Positions 6,037-12,283 of a stretch of DNA of 16,919 nucleotides are shown one piece after another. The notes beneath the pieces are model-generated. The model searched no databases. It was not told where the DNA came from and saw only the letters and a list, made by a program, of their open reading frames with translations. Made by a program: the position numbers and the translations under genes. The stretch is taken from NCBI GenBank assembly GCA_035640715.1, contig DASQVO010000590.1:1-16919 (forward strand), written 5' to 3'. Each line of letters begins with the position of its first letter. The first letter of the stretch is position 1. This DNA is from DASQVO01 sp035640715. Its GTDB lineage: Bacteria; Actinomycetota; Actinomycetes; Streptosporangiales; Streptosporangiaceae.

Positions 6037-7424
6037 TTATTTGTCCTTTCGTGCCACTCGGCGGTGTCTTCCCGCAACCTGGCGTATCGGTCGCGAATCT
6101 CCGGGCGGGGCTCGGCGGTGCAGGTGGCCGCCGGCGGCCCCTGCCACGCCGGCGGCTCGCCGGCGCCGGACAGGGCCCACGCGGCCTGCCGGGCGGCGCC
6201 GATCGCCACGTATTCGGCGGCCTCGGGGACGGTCACCGGCACGCCGAAGATCGCGGGCGCGATGGACCGCACGGCCGGGGAGCGGGCCGCGCCGCCGATG
6301 AGCACCACCCGCTCCGGCGTGATGCCGCATGCGACGAGGTTGTCGATCCCGTCGGCGAGCGAGCACAACACGGCCTCGATCGCGGCGCGGGCCATGTTCT
6401 CGCGGGTCAGGTTGGCACTGGTGATGCCGTTCAGCACGCCGGTGGCATCGGGGCGGTTCGGCGAGCGCTCACCGGCCAGGTAGGGGAGCAGGGTGAGGCC
6501 ATCCGCTCCGGGCGGCGCGGCCAGGGCCAGCTCGGAAAGGCCGGCGGCATCGGTCCCGAGCAGCCGGGCGGTGACCGTCAGCACGCGCGCCGCGTTCACG
6601 GTGGCGACCAGCGGCAGGAACCGGCCGGTCGCGTCGGCGAACCCGGCGACTGCGCCGGTGGTGTCGGCCGCTGGATCCTTGGTCACCGCGTACGCCGTCC
6701 CGGACGTGCCGATCGACACGACTACGTCGCCCTCGTCCACGCCGAGCCCGAGCGCGGCGCCCATGTTGTCCCCCGTGCCGGCGGAAAGGGCAGCGCCGCC
6801 AGGTGTCCGCCCGACGATCTCCGCCGGGGCGGCCACCTGCGGTGTTGCGACTGGGCGCCCGAGAGCCATCTCGGCGATGTCCGGCAGCCACCTGCCGTCC
6901 GCGGGGGAGTAGTAGCCCGTCCCCGAGGCGTCACCGCGGTCGGTGACCGGATCGTCGGCGCCCAGCCGCCAGGTGAGCCAGTCGTGCGGCAGCATGACGC
7001 GGTTCAGCCGCGCCGCGGATTCCGGCTCGCATTCGGCCATCCAGCGCAGCTTCGTCACCGTGAAAGAGACGGGGGGGACGCTGCCGGTCCGGCGTGCCCA
7101 TTCGGCTGGGCCGCCGAGCTCGGCGATGAGGTTCCGGGTCTGCGGCGCAGCCCGCATGTCGTTCCAGAGGATGGCGGGGCGGATCACCCGGTCCGCCTCG
7201 TCAATCGCAACCATTCCGTGCTGCTGCGCCGCGACGCCAATGGCGTCCGCGCGGTCGAGCAGGCTGGCCCCTGCCTTGTTCAGTGCCTGCCACCAGTCCT
7301 GCGGATCACACTCGGTGCCGTCGGGATGGGGTGCCGATGCCTGGCCGAGGACGGCGCCGTCCTCGGCGCGGCAGAGCACTACCTTCGTGGACTGGGTGGA
7401 GCTGTCCACTCCGGCCACCAGCAT
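6033..7424 (-). CDS. xylB: Xylulokinase
   Basis: A 463-aa FGGY-family sugar kinase that phosphorylates D-xylulose to D-xylulose 5-phosphate, feeding the pentose phosphate pathway. The N-terminal phosphate loop GVDSSTQSTKVV (residues 5-16), the substrate segment AAQQHGMV (65-72) and ILWNDMRA are present. The probable catalytic Asp219 is in GTGDNMGAALG, and the C-terminal domain carries SIGTSGTAYAV, LPYLAGERSPNRP and RVVLIGGAARSP. The open frame reaches 7709, but I chose the ATG at 7424, which gives the family N-terminus and has GGGAG upstream. The upstream extension is Arg-rich and not family-like. Being first in the operon, its leader carries the likely controls: a CGAAA/TTTCG element at 7435-7451 and competing hairpins at 7530-7572. 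Confidence 0.95.
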   Translation of the reverse strand: MLVAGVDSSTQSTKVVLCRAEDGAVLGQASAPHPDGTECDPQDWWQALNKAGASLLDRADAIGVAAQQHGMVAIDEADRVIRPAILWNDMRAAPQTRNLIAELGGPAEWARRTGSVPPVSFTVTKLRWMAECEPESAARLNRVMLPHDWLTWRLGADDPVTDRGDASGTGYYSPADGRWLPDIAEMALGRPVATPQVAAPAEIVGRTPGGAALSAGTGDNMGAALGLGVDEGDVVVSIGTSGTAYAVTKDPAADTTGAVAGFADATGRFLPLVATVNAARVLTVTARLLGTDAAGLSELALAAPPGADGLTLLPYLAGERSPNRPDATGVLNGITSANLTRENMARAAIEAVLCSLADGIDNLVACGITPERVVLIGGAARSPAVRSIAPAIFGVPVTVPEAAEYVAIGAARQAAWALSGAGEPPAWQGPPAATCTAEPRPEIRDRYARLREDTAEWHERTNK

Positions 7425-7434
7425 GAGCGGCTCC

Positions 7435-7451
7435 CGAAAAGTTTCGCGAAA
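7435..7451. promoter_or_regulatory. CGAAA/TTTCG palindromic element next to the xylB start
   Basis: CGAAAAGTTTCG (7435-7446) is a palindrome around a 2-nt centre, and TTTCGCGAAA (7442-7451) is a perfect palindrome overlapping it. The block lies 10-27 nt before the xylB ATG, beside the ribosome site. It resembles the CGAAA-N-TTTCG boxes described upstream of xylan and xylose genes in Streptomyces, except that the centre is 2 nt. Binding of a LacI/ROK-type repressor is inference. Confidence 0.5.
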
Positions 7452-7529
7452 AGAGCGGCGCGGCATGCGCCAGTCGCAACCGTAGCCGTACACCCGGGCC
7501 CGCGCCAGCCGGGCCGGCCCCGCAGCTTG

Positions 7530-7572
7530 CCGGCGGTTCCTGCCCCGCCGGACCGCCGCGGCGGTCCGGCGG
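7530..7572. promoter_or_regulatory. 28-bp perfect palindrome with a competing hairpin upstream of xylB
   Basis: Positions 7545-7558 and 7559-7572 are exact reverse complements (arm CCGCCGGACCGCCG), giving a 28-bp palindrome with no spacer. The segment 7545-7551 (CCGCCGG) is also the complement of 7530-7536 (CCGGCGG) across 8 nt. Two mutually exclusive RNA hairpins are therefore possible if the xylB transcript starts upstream of here. No gene ends here, so an ordinary terminator is hard to justify; a leader attenuator or a protein-binding site is possible. Confidence 0.55.
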
Positions 7573-7627
7573 CGCTGCGGGAGAGAAAGCAATCGCATGC
7601 AGCGCAGGGACGCTGTGAGTGCCCGCG

Positions 7628-7674
7628 CATCTGCACGTGACAAATGAACGTGCAGATGGTCTTGCATCTGCACG
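7628..7674. repeat. Three-copy CATCTGCACG inverted-repeat element
   Basis: CATCTGCACGT (7628-7638) is followed by its perfect complement ACGTGCAGATG (7648-7658) after 9 nt, then by a third copy in forward orientation, CATCTGCACG (7665-7674), after 6 nt. The middle copy can pair with either flank. The element lies in the divergent spacer, 204 nt upstream of xylB and 71 nt upstream of the HATPase gene. It looks like a multi-site operator, but its regulator is not in the window. Confidence 0.75.
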
Positions 7675-7745
7675 AGATGTCCGGCAAGATGACCGTATGC
7701 GCCAATCACCAGGATTGGCCGCTAACAAGCGTTCCCGGGGTCGCA

Positions 7746-8348
7746 ATGAGGTCGGACAGCTTGAACCCGGTCATTAGCGTTCATAGCCGGGAAAAGACCA
7801 CCGTACCGCTGCCCACTCGCACGCGGGTCCTTTCTGCGCCACGCGGCCCGGTTGCCGACCCGGTGACCAGACAGGCCGGGCCGAGCCGGCCCCGGTTTGT
7901 CCGCATACCGTCGGACTGGTGGGACGCGCCGTCCGTGGCCGCGCTGGCGCTGGCGCCCGCGGCGCAGCCGGCGAAGAACGCGCGCCGCTTCACCAGGGCC
8001 ACCCTCGGGCGCTGGGGACTCGAAAGGCTCGCCGACGATGCCGAGATCATCGTCGGGGAATTTGTGACCAACGCCATACGGCACACAGGAGGGACCGCCG
8101 CGGGCGGGCACCGCCTGGCTCCGGCCCGCGCTGACAGCCGGATCGGCCTGAGACTCTTCCGCCGTTCCGGCGAGGTGATGTGCGCGGTCCTCGATCCCAG
8201 CGATGCCGCACCCGTGCTCAAGCCGCCGACCTGCGAGGCCGAATGCGGGCGCGGGCTTCAGCTTGTCGACGCGCTCAGTGACGTGTGGGGATGGAGCCCC
8301 GTAGTGGGGCAGGGCAAGGCCGTCTGGGCCATTCTCTTCTGCGCCTGA
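7746..8348 (+). CDS. HATPase_c_2 protein, RsbW/anti-sigma-factor-like kinase
   Basis: A 200-aa protein whose C-terminal ~130 residues form a GHKL ATPase domain of the RsbW type. The N box is DDAEIIVGEFVTNAIRHTGG, then an IGLRLFRRSGEVMCAVLDPS block with a D-P segment, and the G box ECGRGLQLVDALSDVWGW, ending in KAVWAILF. Actinomycetes carry many stand-alone copies that bind sigma factors or anti-anti-sigma proteins, or act in phosphorelay-like switches. About 60 N-terminal residues are low-complexity and not domain-like. I chose the ATG at 7746; an in-frame ATG at 7644 lies inside the inverted-repeat element and lacks a ribosome site. Neither start has a strong Shine-Dalgarno. The partner sigma factor is not in this window. 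Confidence 0.8.
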   Translation: MRSDSLNPVISVHSREKTTVPLPTRTRVLSAPRGPVADPVTRQAGPSRPRFVRIPSDWWDAPSVAALALAPAAQPAKNARRFTRATLGRWGLERLADDAEIIVGEFVTNAIRHTGGTAAGGHRLAPARADSRIGLRLFRRSGEVMCAVLDPSDAAPVLKPPTCEAECGRGLQLVDALSDVWGWSPVVGQGKAVWAILFCA

Positions 8349-8684
8349 TACCGCTCCGGGGGTCTTCCGGGCTCCTGATGTGTACCTTCTCCGCGCCGTC
8401 ATCGCAGGCCATCGCCGGCCGGTAACGCGAGTCCGGACAGCCGGCGTGACGCGCGGATATACCGCATCGTCACGGCAATCGAGTGCAGCCGGTCCGCAGG
8501 TTCGCGCTGGCCGCGTAGTCCAGTCCGCGCGCATCGGCCCCTCCGGGATGTGCGAGCGGCAACCCGGGAAGGCGCGGGCGTGCCGGGCGTGATCCCCGGC
8601 CCTCGTTCGGTAGTGTCGCTAGGCGCACGGCACTGTGCTTGCACCAGAACCATAGATAACGCTCACGGAGGAGGTGACGCGAGA
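8349..8684. other. Gene-free 336-bp spacer
   Basis: Between the HATPase gene and the 69-aa gene I see no coding frame with a family signature, no tRNA and no strong terminator. The last part must hold the promoter of the 69-aa gene. TAGTGT (around 8612) and TAGATA (around 8653) are weak -10 candidates, without convincing -35 partners. The GGAGGAGG ribosome site is at 8667-8674. Confidence 0.5.
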
Positions 8685-8894
8685 ATGCCCTGGACCTGGA
8701 GGTATGAGAGGGCCGACGGTGCGCCTGTCTCGTCGGGCGACCTTCCTGAAGCCATCTTCGCGAGCCAGGGTGACGCGGAAAGCTGGCTCGGGGAGAACTG
8801 GCGCGGCTTGCTTGACGCGGGCGTGGACCAGGTGACGCTGCTGGAAGACGGCCGGACCGAGTACGGGCCGATGAGCCTGCACCCGGCGAGCTGA
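8685..8894 (+). CDS. Conserved actinobacterial hypothetical protein, 69 aa
   Basis: A 69-aa protein, MPWTWRYERADGAP at the start, then FASQGDAESWLGENWRGLL, DAGVDQVTLLEDG and YGPMSLHPAS at the end. Small proteins with the pattern 'WRYE.ADG...F..QGDAESWxGExWxxLLxxGVDQVxLLEDG' are widespread in Streptomyces relatives; I know no function. It is soluble, acidic and tryptophan-rich. The ATG at 8685 has an excellent GGAGGAGG 10 nt upstream; the frame extends back to 8550 but without family sequence. The last codons lie in the first unit of a 29-bp tandem repeat (8871-8957), which has duplicated the gene's 3' end twice into the spacer. Confidence 0.8.
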   Translation: MPWTWRYERADGAPVSSGDLPEAIFASQGDAESWLGENWRGLLDAGVDQVTLLEDGRTEYGPMSLHPAS

Positions 8895-8957
8895 CCGAAA
8901 TGAGCCTCGATCCGGCAGGCTGGCCCAGATAAGCCTCCGCCCGGCGAGCTGACCCAA
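8871..8957. repeat. 29-bp x 3 tandem repeat across the stop codon of the 69-aa gene
   Basis: Units 8871-8899, 8900-8928 and 8929-8957 are exactly 29 bp with no gaps. Each begins AT(G/A)AGCCT and contains CCGGC(G/A) before GCTG(A/G)CC. Units 1 and 3 agree at 25 of 29 positions; unit 2 is more diverged. Unit 1 encodes MSLHPAS and the stop, and units 2 and 3 are non-coding copies. Because 29 is not a multiple of three, the frame is not preserved. Confidence 0.8.
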
Positions 8958-8991
8958 GGTCCGCCCGCCGGGCGGCGTTTGCCGTCGTCCC

Positions 8992-9027
8992 GGGCGGCCC
9001 CTGTCTTACGGGGCGGCCCTGCTTACG
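8992..9027. repeat. Short tandem repeat at the 3' end of the aldo/keto reductase gene
   Basis: Two adjacent copies, GGGCGGCCCCTGTCTTACG (8992-9010) and GGGCGGCCCTGCTTACG (9011-9027), differ by two single-base gaps. A partial third copy (GGGCGGC) follows at 9027. The reductase stop codon (9023-9025) lies in the second copy. The GC arms can form hairpins and may help terminate the convergent transcripts. Confidence 0.55.
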
Positions 9028-10024
9028 GGCGGCTTCGCGGGCTGGATGTGCGCACCGGGTCACGCTCCACGTCGTCGCCGAGCACCTCGTCGATGCGCCG
9101 CAACAGCCCAGGGTCCAGCTTGACGCCCGCGGCCTTCACGTTCTCCCGCACCTGCTCCGGGCGGGTGGCGCCGATGATCGCGGCGGAAACGTTCGGGTTC
9201 TGCAGCGTCCAGGCGACCGCAAGCTGCGCAAGCGTCAGCCCGGCCTCGCTGGCCAGCGGCCTGAGCTCCTGCACCTTGGCGAGAAGCGAGTCCTTCATCC
9301 AGCGGCTGATGAAATTCGCGCCCCCCAGCTCATCGGTGGCGCGGGACGCGGCCGGCGGCGCCTGGCCTGGCAGGTACTTGCCGGTGAGCACGCCCTGCGC
9401 GATGGGGGAGAAGACGAGCTGCCCGATGCCCTCCTTCTCGCACAGCGGCACCACCTCGGCCTCGATGACCCGCCAAAGCATGTTGTACTGCGGCTGGTTC
9501 GACACGATCCGGTCGAAGCCCATGTCGCCGGCGATCCGGAGCGCGGCGGCGATCTCCTCGGCCCGCCACTCCGAGACCCCGATATACAGCGCCTTGCCCT
9601 GCCGGACCAGGTCGTCGAAGGCTCGCAGCGTCTCCTCGAGCGGCGTCTCATGGTCATACCTGTGTGCCTGGTACAGGTCGACATAGTCAGTGCCCAGGCG
9701 GCGCAGCGAAGCGTGCAGCGATTCGGTGATGTGCTTGCGCGACAGGCCGCGGTCGTTGGGGCCGGAGCCGGTCGGCCAGTACACCTTCGTGAAGATCTCC
9801 ACAGACTCGCGGCGAACCCCGGCCAGCGCGCGGCCGAGCACCTCTTCCGCGCGGGTCCCCGCATAGGAGTCGGCCGTGTCGAAGCTGGTGATTCCTTCGT
9901 CGAGCGCGGCCGCGACGCACGCCTTCGCGCCGTCCTCCCCGACCTGTGAGCCGTGGGTGACCCAGTTGCCGTAGGTGAGTTCGCTGACCTTCAGGCCGCT
10001 CTTGCCAAGATGACGATATTCCAT
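9023..10024 (-). CDS. Aldo/keto reductase (Kv-beta/YghZ-like group)
   Basis: A 333-aa NADPH-dependent aldo/keto reductase, cytoplasmic, with a (beta/alpha)8 barrel. The catalytic tetrad is complete: Asp49 and Tyr54 in FDTADSYAGTRAEE, Lys80 in EIFTKVYWP and His121 in DLYQAHRYD. Downstream, YIGVSEW, VSNQPQYNML, FSPIAQGVLTGKY and the NADP-binding IIGATRPEQVREN complete the fold. The overall pattern fits the AKR family that includes the potassium-channel beta subunits and YghZ, which reduce aldehydes including methylglyoxal; the true substrate is unknown. The ATG (10022-10024) has no ribosome site. TATGGT (10031-10036) lies 6 nt before it on the coding strand, suggesting a leaderless transcript. 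Confidence 0.92.
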   Translation of the reverse strand: MEYRHLGKSGLKVSELTYGNWVTHGSQVGEDGAKACVAAALDEGITSFDTADSYAGTRAEEVLGRALAGVRRESVEIFTKVYWPTGSGPNDRGLSRKHITESLHASLRRLGTDYVDLYQAHRYDHETPLEETLRAFDDLVRQGKALYIGVSEWRAEEIAAALRIAGDMGFDRIVSNQPQYNMLWRVIEAEVVPLCEKEGIGQLVFSPIAQGVLTGKYLPGQAPPAASRATDELGGANFISRWMKDSLLAKVQELRPLASEAGLTLAQLAVAWTLQNPNVSAAIIGATRPEQVRENVKAAGVKLDPGLLRRIDEVLGDDVERDPVRTSSPRSRP

Positions 10025-10030
10025 GCAGCG

Positions 10031-10036
10031 ACCATA
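10031..10036 (-). promoter_or_regulatory. -10 hexamer of a probable leaderless transcript (aldo/keto reductase)
   Basis: TATGGT on the minus strand fits TANNNT and is exactly 6 nt upstream of the reductase ATG, so transcription would begin at the start codon. No Shine-Dalgarno is present. I see no strong -35 hexamer. Confidence 0.4.
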
Positions 10037-10130
10037 GCGGGCGGCCTGCCACGCCAGGCTAGGGGCGGCTATGCCGGGCTCAGGGCCAGACCGGGCTCAG
10101 GGCCGGCTACGCCGGCTCAGGGCGGTTGCG

Positions 10131-10781
10131 TCAGATCTTGTCGCCGGGCCGCACCCGCGGGGCCGGCATCCGCATCCGGCGGATCTGCAGCGCGCGGAAC
10201 ACCGCGTACATGGTCACACCGCGCATGCTCTCACCAGGAAGGCGCTGCGCCATCAGCTTTCTCAAGCTGTTCCGGAGGAGCAGGGCGTCGACCACGACGA
10301 AGAGGATCAGCACCAGCGCGATCGGCTCGGCGAACTGCTGTACCGCGGTTATCTTGATGAACAAGACGATGATCAGCGCGACCATCACGTACATGTAGTA
10401 CTCGCTGAGCCGCCGGCGCGAGTCGACATAATCGCGGGCGAGCGCCTTGGCCGGGCCCCGGTCCCGGGCCTGGAGCGCCCACTCCTCGCCTCGCTTCATC
10501 GCCTCATAGCGGCGGCTGCGGTCAGCCTTGCTTTCCGCGCGGCCGCCACCGCCGCGGCCCGATCCGGGCCGGCCCGGCGAGCCGGTGATCCCCTGCCGCC
10601 GCCCGCGCTCAGCCTCACTGCGCTTCGGGGTCGGGCGCCCCTTTCCCGCCTCGGCGGGCCGGGCTGTTCTGGCCGTCTCTGAGGCGGCCGTCTTCGTGGT
10701 CTCCGGGGCGCCCAGGCTCTGCGCGCCCTTGGGATCCTGGGCGGTGCTGCCGCGCGCCCCGGCGCTGTTGCGTCGGAACAC
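10131..10781 (-). CDS. DUF3043 family membrane protein
   Basis: A 216-aa actinobacterial protein of unknown function. The N-terminal half is basic and disordered and carries the family hallmark GKGRPTPKRSEAERGRR (about residues 47-63). A charged segment, RRYEAMKRGEEWALQARDRG, follows. Two adjacent membrane helices come next, MYVMVALIIVLFIKI and PIALVLILFVVVDALLL, and then a basic C-terminal tail. I start it at GTG 10779-10781 (protein MFRRN...), which matches the usual family start. TAGGCT lies exactly 6 nt upstream on the coding strand and no ribosome site is present. An alternative GTG two codons upstream (10787) would sit directly against that hexamer. It is divergent from pspA. Confidence 0.85.
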   Translation of the reverse strand: MFRRNSAGARGSTAQDPKGAQSLGAPETTKTAASETARTARPAEAGKGRPTPKRSEAERGRRQGITGSPGRPGSGRGGGGRAESKADRSRRYEAMKRGEEWALQARDRGPAKALARDYVDSRRRLSEYYMYVMVALIIVLFIKITAVQQFAEPIALVLILFVVVDALLLRNSLRKLMAQRLPGESMRGVTMYAVFRALQIRRMRMPAPRVRPGDKI

Positions 10782-10787
10782 GCGCAC

Positions 10788-10793
10788 AGCCTA
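10788..10793 (-). promoter_or_regulatory. -10 hexamer of a probable leaderless transcript (DUF3043 gene)
   Basis: TAGGCT on the minus strand fits TANNNT and precedes the GTG at 10781 by 6 nt, the same geometry as the aldo/keto reductase promoter. TTCCGT lies 17 nt further upstream as a weak -35. Confidence 0.45.
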
Positions 10794-10875
10794 GTTGAGC
10801 GGGCACGCCAACGGAACGCCAGTGGTCTTACCGTGATGGTCGCTCGCGCGCGGGGCACCGCGTAGGGTGGTTTCC

Positions 10876-10886
10876 AACTAATAGTT
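10876..10886. promoter_or_regulatory. AT-rich palindrome upstream of pspA
   Basis: AACTAATAGTT is a perfect 11-bp odd palindrome (AACTA/A/TAGTT) in the otherwise very GC-rich spacer between DUF3043 and pspA, 86 nt upstream of the chosen pspA start. It may be an operator or part of a stress promoter. No ClgR-type box or clear -35/-10 pair was recognised. Confidence 0.35.
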
Positions 10887-10972
10887 AGGCGGCAGCGCCC
10901 GCCGCCAGGCCGCGTCGACGGTAGCCGCGCGGCATGGAGACGGGCACCGGCACGAAGGGGACGGCCGCGTCT

Positions 10973-11851
10973 ATGAGCGTGATGAAGCGGGTCACACTGA
11001 TCTTCCGCTCCAAGGCCAACAAGGCCCTGGACCGGATGGAAGATCCCCGTGAGACCCTGGACTACTCCTATCAGCGGCAACTCGAGATGCTGCAGAAGGT
11101 CCGCCGCGGTGTCGCGGACGTCGCCACTTCCCGCAAGCGCATCGAGCTGCAGATGAACCAGCTCCAGCAGCAGTCGGGACGGCTCGAGAAGCAGGCGCGC
11201 GACGCGCTCGGCGCCGGCCGTGAGGACCTGGCCAGGGAGGCTCTGTCCCGCAGGTCGTCGGCGCAGAGCCAGCTGGGTGATCTGCAGGCGCAGTACGCGT
11301 CGCTGCAGGCCGAGGAAGAGAAGCTCACGGTCGCGTCGCAGCGGCTGCAGTCGAGGGTGGACGCCTTCCGCACCAGGAAGGAAACGATCAAGGCCACCTA
11401 CACCGCGGCCGAGGCCCAGACGCGGATCACCGAGGCCTTCTCCGGCATCTCGGAGGAGATGGGCGATGTCGGGATGGCGATCCAGCGGGCCGAGGACAAG
11501 ACCGCGCAGATGCAGGCGCGGGCCGGTGCCATCGACGAGCTGCTTGCCTCCGGGGCGCTCGAGGACGTCTCGGGCTCACCGCGCGACGACATCCAGGCCG
11601 AGCTTGACCGGATGAGCAGCACCAACGACGTTGAGCTGGAGCTGCGGAAGCTCAAGGGTGAGCTTGGCCAGGGCGCGCCGGCGCCGGAGCTGGAGGCCGG
11701 CGCGGCCAACGGCTCCGCAAGCCAGGAGTCCGCCGGCCAGCAGGCGGCCGGCGGCAGCCAGCGGGCGGCGGGCGCCGAGCGCTCCGCGGCGGACGCGGGG
11801 CAGTCGGGGATCCCTTCGGCTGATCAGCCGAAGGCCGGTGACGGGACATGA
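10973..11851 (+). CDS. pspA: PspA/IM30 (Vipp1) family membrane-stress protein
   Basis: A 292-aa ESCRT-III-like protein that binds and stabilises stressed membranes. The core (residues 1-220) is nearly all helical coiled coil: MKRVTLIFRSKANKALDRME with DPRETLDYSYQRQLEMLQKV, then RRGVADVATSRKRIELQMNQ, EREDLAREAL-type helices, QRLQSRVDAFRTRKETIKAT, and AFSGISEEMGDVGMAIQRAE. The last ~70 residues are a low-complexity Ala/Gly/Ser/Gln tail. I chose ATG 10973 because actinobacterial PspA proteins begin with a short MSxxMKR sequence. ATG 10934 would add 13 unrelated residues without a ribosome site, and AAGGGG lies 12 nt before 10973. The stop overlaps the pspAA start (ATGA). As first gene of the pspA-pspAA-htpX-pspAB cluster, it probably responds to envelope stress. 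Confidence 0.93.
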   Translation: MSVMKRVTLIFRSKANKALDRMEDPRETLDYSYQRQLEMLQKVRRGVADVATSRKRIELQMNQLQQQSGRLEKQARDALGAGREDLAREALSRRSSAQSQLGDLQAQYASLQAEEEKLTVASQRLQSRVDAFRTRKETIKATYTAAEAQTRITEAFSGISEEMGDVGMAIQRAEDKTAQMQARAGAIDELLASGALEDVSGSPRDDIQAELDRMSSTNDVELELRKLKGELGQGAPAPELEAGAANGSASQESAGQQAAGGSQRAAGAERSAADAGQSGIPSADQPKAGDGT

Positions 11852-12126
11852 TCATCCGGATTCTCGGGGAGGGCCAGTTCAGCGTCGACGACGCGGCCGT
11901 CGCCGAGCTGAACGATCTGGACGCGGAACTGGCCGACGCGGTCAAGCGGGGTGACGAGGCCGTTTTCCGCCGTGCGCTGAGCGGGCTGCTGAGCCGGGTG
12001 CGGGCGGCGGGAACGCCTGTTCCGCCGGATAATCTGGGCCCATCGGAACTCATCCTGCCGTACGAAGACGCGGACCTGTCCGAGGTACGCAAGCTGATGA
12101 CGGACGAAGGGCTCATCCCCGGCTGA
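11848..12126 (+). CDS. pspAA: PspA-associated protein PspAA
   Basis: A 92-aa soluble acidic protein that begins MIIRILGEGQFSVDD and ends PYEDADLSEVRKLMTDEGLI plus PG. Between them are LNDLDAELADAVKRGDEAVF and the LLSRVRAAGTPVP turn. This is the small partner family found right after pspA in many actinobacteria; its biochemical role is not established. The 4-bp ATGA overlap with pspA indicates translational coupling and hence roughly stoichiometric production, consistent with binding to PspA. A 157-nt gap follows before htpX. Confidence 0.88.
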   Translation: MIIRILGEGQFSVDDAAVAELNDLDAELADAVKRGDEAVFRRALSGLLSRVRAAGTPVPPDNLGPSELILPYEDADLSEVRKLMTDEGLIPG

Positions 12127-12283
12127 GGCTGGGCCGCCATGTCCCGCACCGGGCGCGCCAGGGCAGTTCTCCAGCTCATGTACAGGGAACGTTCATCGAA
12201 TCTCCATCGTCACCCGGATAAATTGTTAGTAGTGACGCCAGGGCTGGCATGGCCCGGTTCCTGGCCTTCGAACTGGAGGTGGC

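Noticed and set aside
6000..7640. Long plus-strand open frame of 546 codons
   Set aside because: Antisense shadow of xylB, which has full FGGY-kinase motifs on the minus strand.
7628..7674. Repeats considered as a CRISPR or phage-type array
   Set aside because: Only three short arms in alternating orientation with 6-9 nt spacers, and no cas genes; better explained as an operator or hairpin element.
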